Made by a program: the position numbers and the translations under genes. Source: Lachnospiraceae bacterium (GTDB lineage Bacteria; Bacillota; Clostridia; Lachnospirales; Lachnospiraceae). Taken from it: a DNA stretch of 64,000 nucleotides. The number at the start of each line of letters is the position of its first letter. Within the stretch, counting starts at the first letter, position 1. The stretch spans positions 57,528-121,527 of the forward strand of contig SVFI01000007.1 in the NCBI GenBank assembly GCA_015056905.1, written 5' to 3'. The notes under the pieces are model-generated. The model was not told the DNA's origin. It ran no database searches and saw only the letters and a program-made list of their open reading frames with translations. This document shows, one piece after another, positions 63,900 through 64,000 of the stretch.

Positions 63900-64000
63900 C
63901 TAATAATCCATTCCGTCATAAGCCTCTCTCCATATTTCTCCCGTTTTTGCATCCAGCCATACAGAATTTATCTCCGCTTCCGGAGCATCAATTAGCAGAT
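63900..64000 (-). CDS. Array protein 5, C-terminal end only
   Basis: The minus strand is open from the window edge to a TAG at 63900. It encodes LLIDAPEAEINSVWLDAK and TGEIWREAYDGMDY, identical to the end of array protein 3. The rest lies beyond the window, so the array has at least five members. Confidence 0.85.
   Translation of the reverse strand, partial: LLIDAPEAEINSVWLDAKTGEIWREAYDGMDY

Noticed and set aside
60021..64000. CRISPR or insertion-sequence explanation for the repeats
   Set aside because: Repeat units are whole genes with spacers of 140-165 bases; there are no short regular repeats, transposase or terminal inverted repeats.

Overview
The window looks like chromosomal DNA of a low-to-moderate GC, Gram-positive anaerobe of the Clostridia, most likely a gut Lachnospiraceae. 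This rests on gene content: a class B sortase with BspA-like leucine-rich-repeat surface proteins, a Re-citrate-synthase-like enzyme, LytTR signalling, a DUF1015 gene near serC/serA, a Cys/Gly-rich protein of a type seen in spore formers, strong GGAGG ribosome binding sites and TTGACA/TATAAT-type promoters. The genus is not identified. There is no sign of phage, insertion sequences or CRISPR, and no gene-free stretch longer than about 300 bases.

Layout. 1-7608 (minus): argH, asd, an EAL/GGDEF protein, an AAA-type ATPase and topoisomerase III (cut by the window edge). 7734-9304 (plus): two genes of an ABC importer without its binding protein, then tRNA-Thr(CGT). 9556-14219 (minus): DUF1015 gene, glgB with an unusual helical tail, mscS. 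14842-17105 (minus): serC-serA. 17202-23117 (minus): leuB-ilvD-ilvB plus an L,D-transpeptidase placed 2 bases after ilvB.

23237-33298 (minus) is the most interesting part. Nine tightly packed genes encode a secreted Ig-like protein, a membrane FecR protein, a cyclic-nucleotide-binding PP2C phosphatase, a CHASE2 adenylate cyclase, a TIM-barrel isomerase-like protein, an RsbW-like kinase, an RsbV-like STAS protein, a PAS-GGDEF cyclase and a DUF815 AAA ATPase. The catalytic and binding residues I can read are intact. The set reads as an envelope sensor that makes cAMP, a phosphatase that could read it, a partner switch downstream, and a c-di-GMP output in the same transcript.

33401-44705 holds a polytopic membrane protein, yajC-tgt-VanY-like peptidase, aroC, and an operon of Re-citrate synthase, GntR regulator, NADP-isocitrate dehydrogenase, MBOAT acyltransferase and SGNH partner. 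44785-54435 (minus) is a surface-protein locus: class B sortase, two giant leucine-rich-repeat proteins that share an (S/T)PxTG-type sorting signal, and a subtilase. 54575-55696 (plus) carries three small genes; the first two have sporulation-type -10 elements upstream. 55740-59877 (minus) has leuS and a LytTR regulator with a degenerate histidine-kinase-like partner.

60021-64000 (minus) is a tandem array of at least five paralogous membrane-anchored proteins. Two spacer types alternate between them, and the spacers contain coding remnants of another protein family. The array continues beyond the window.
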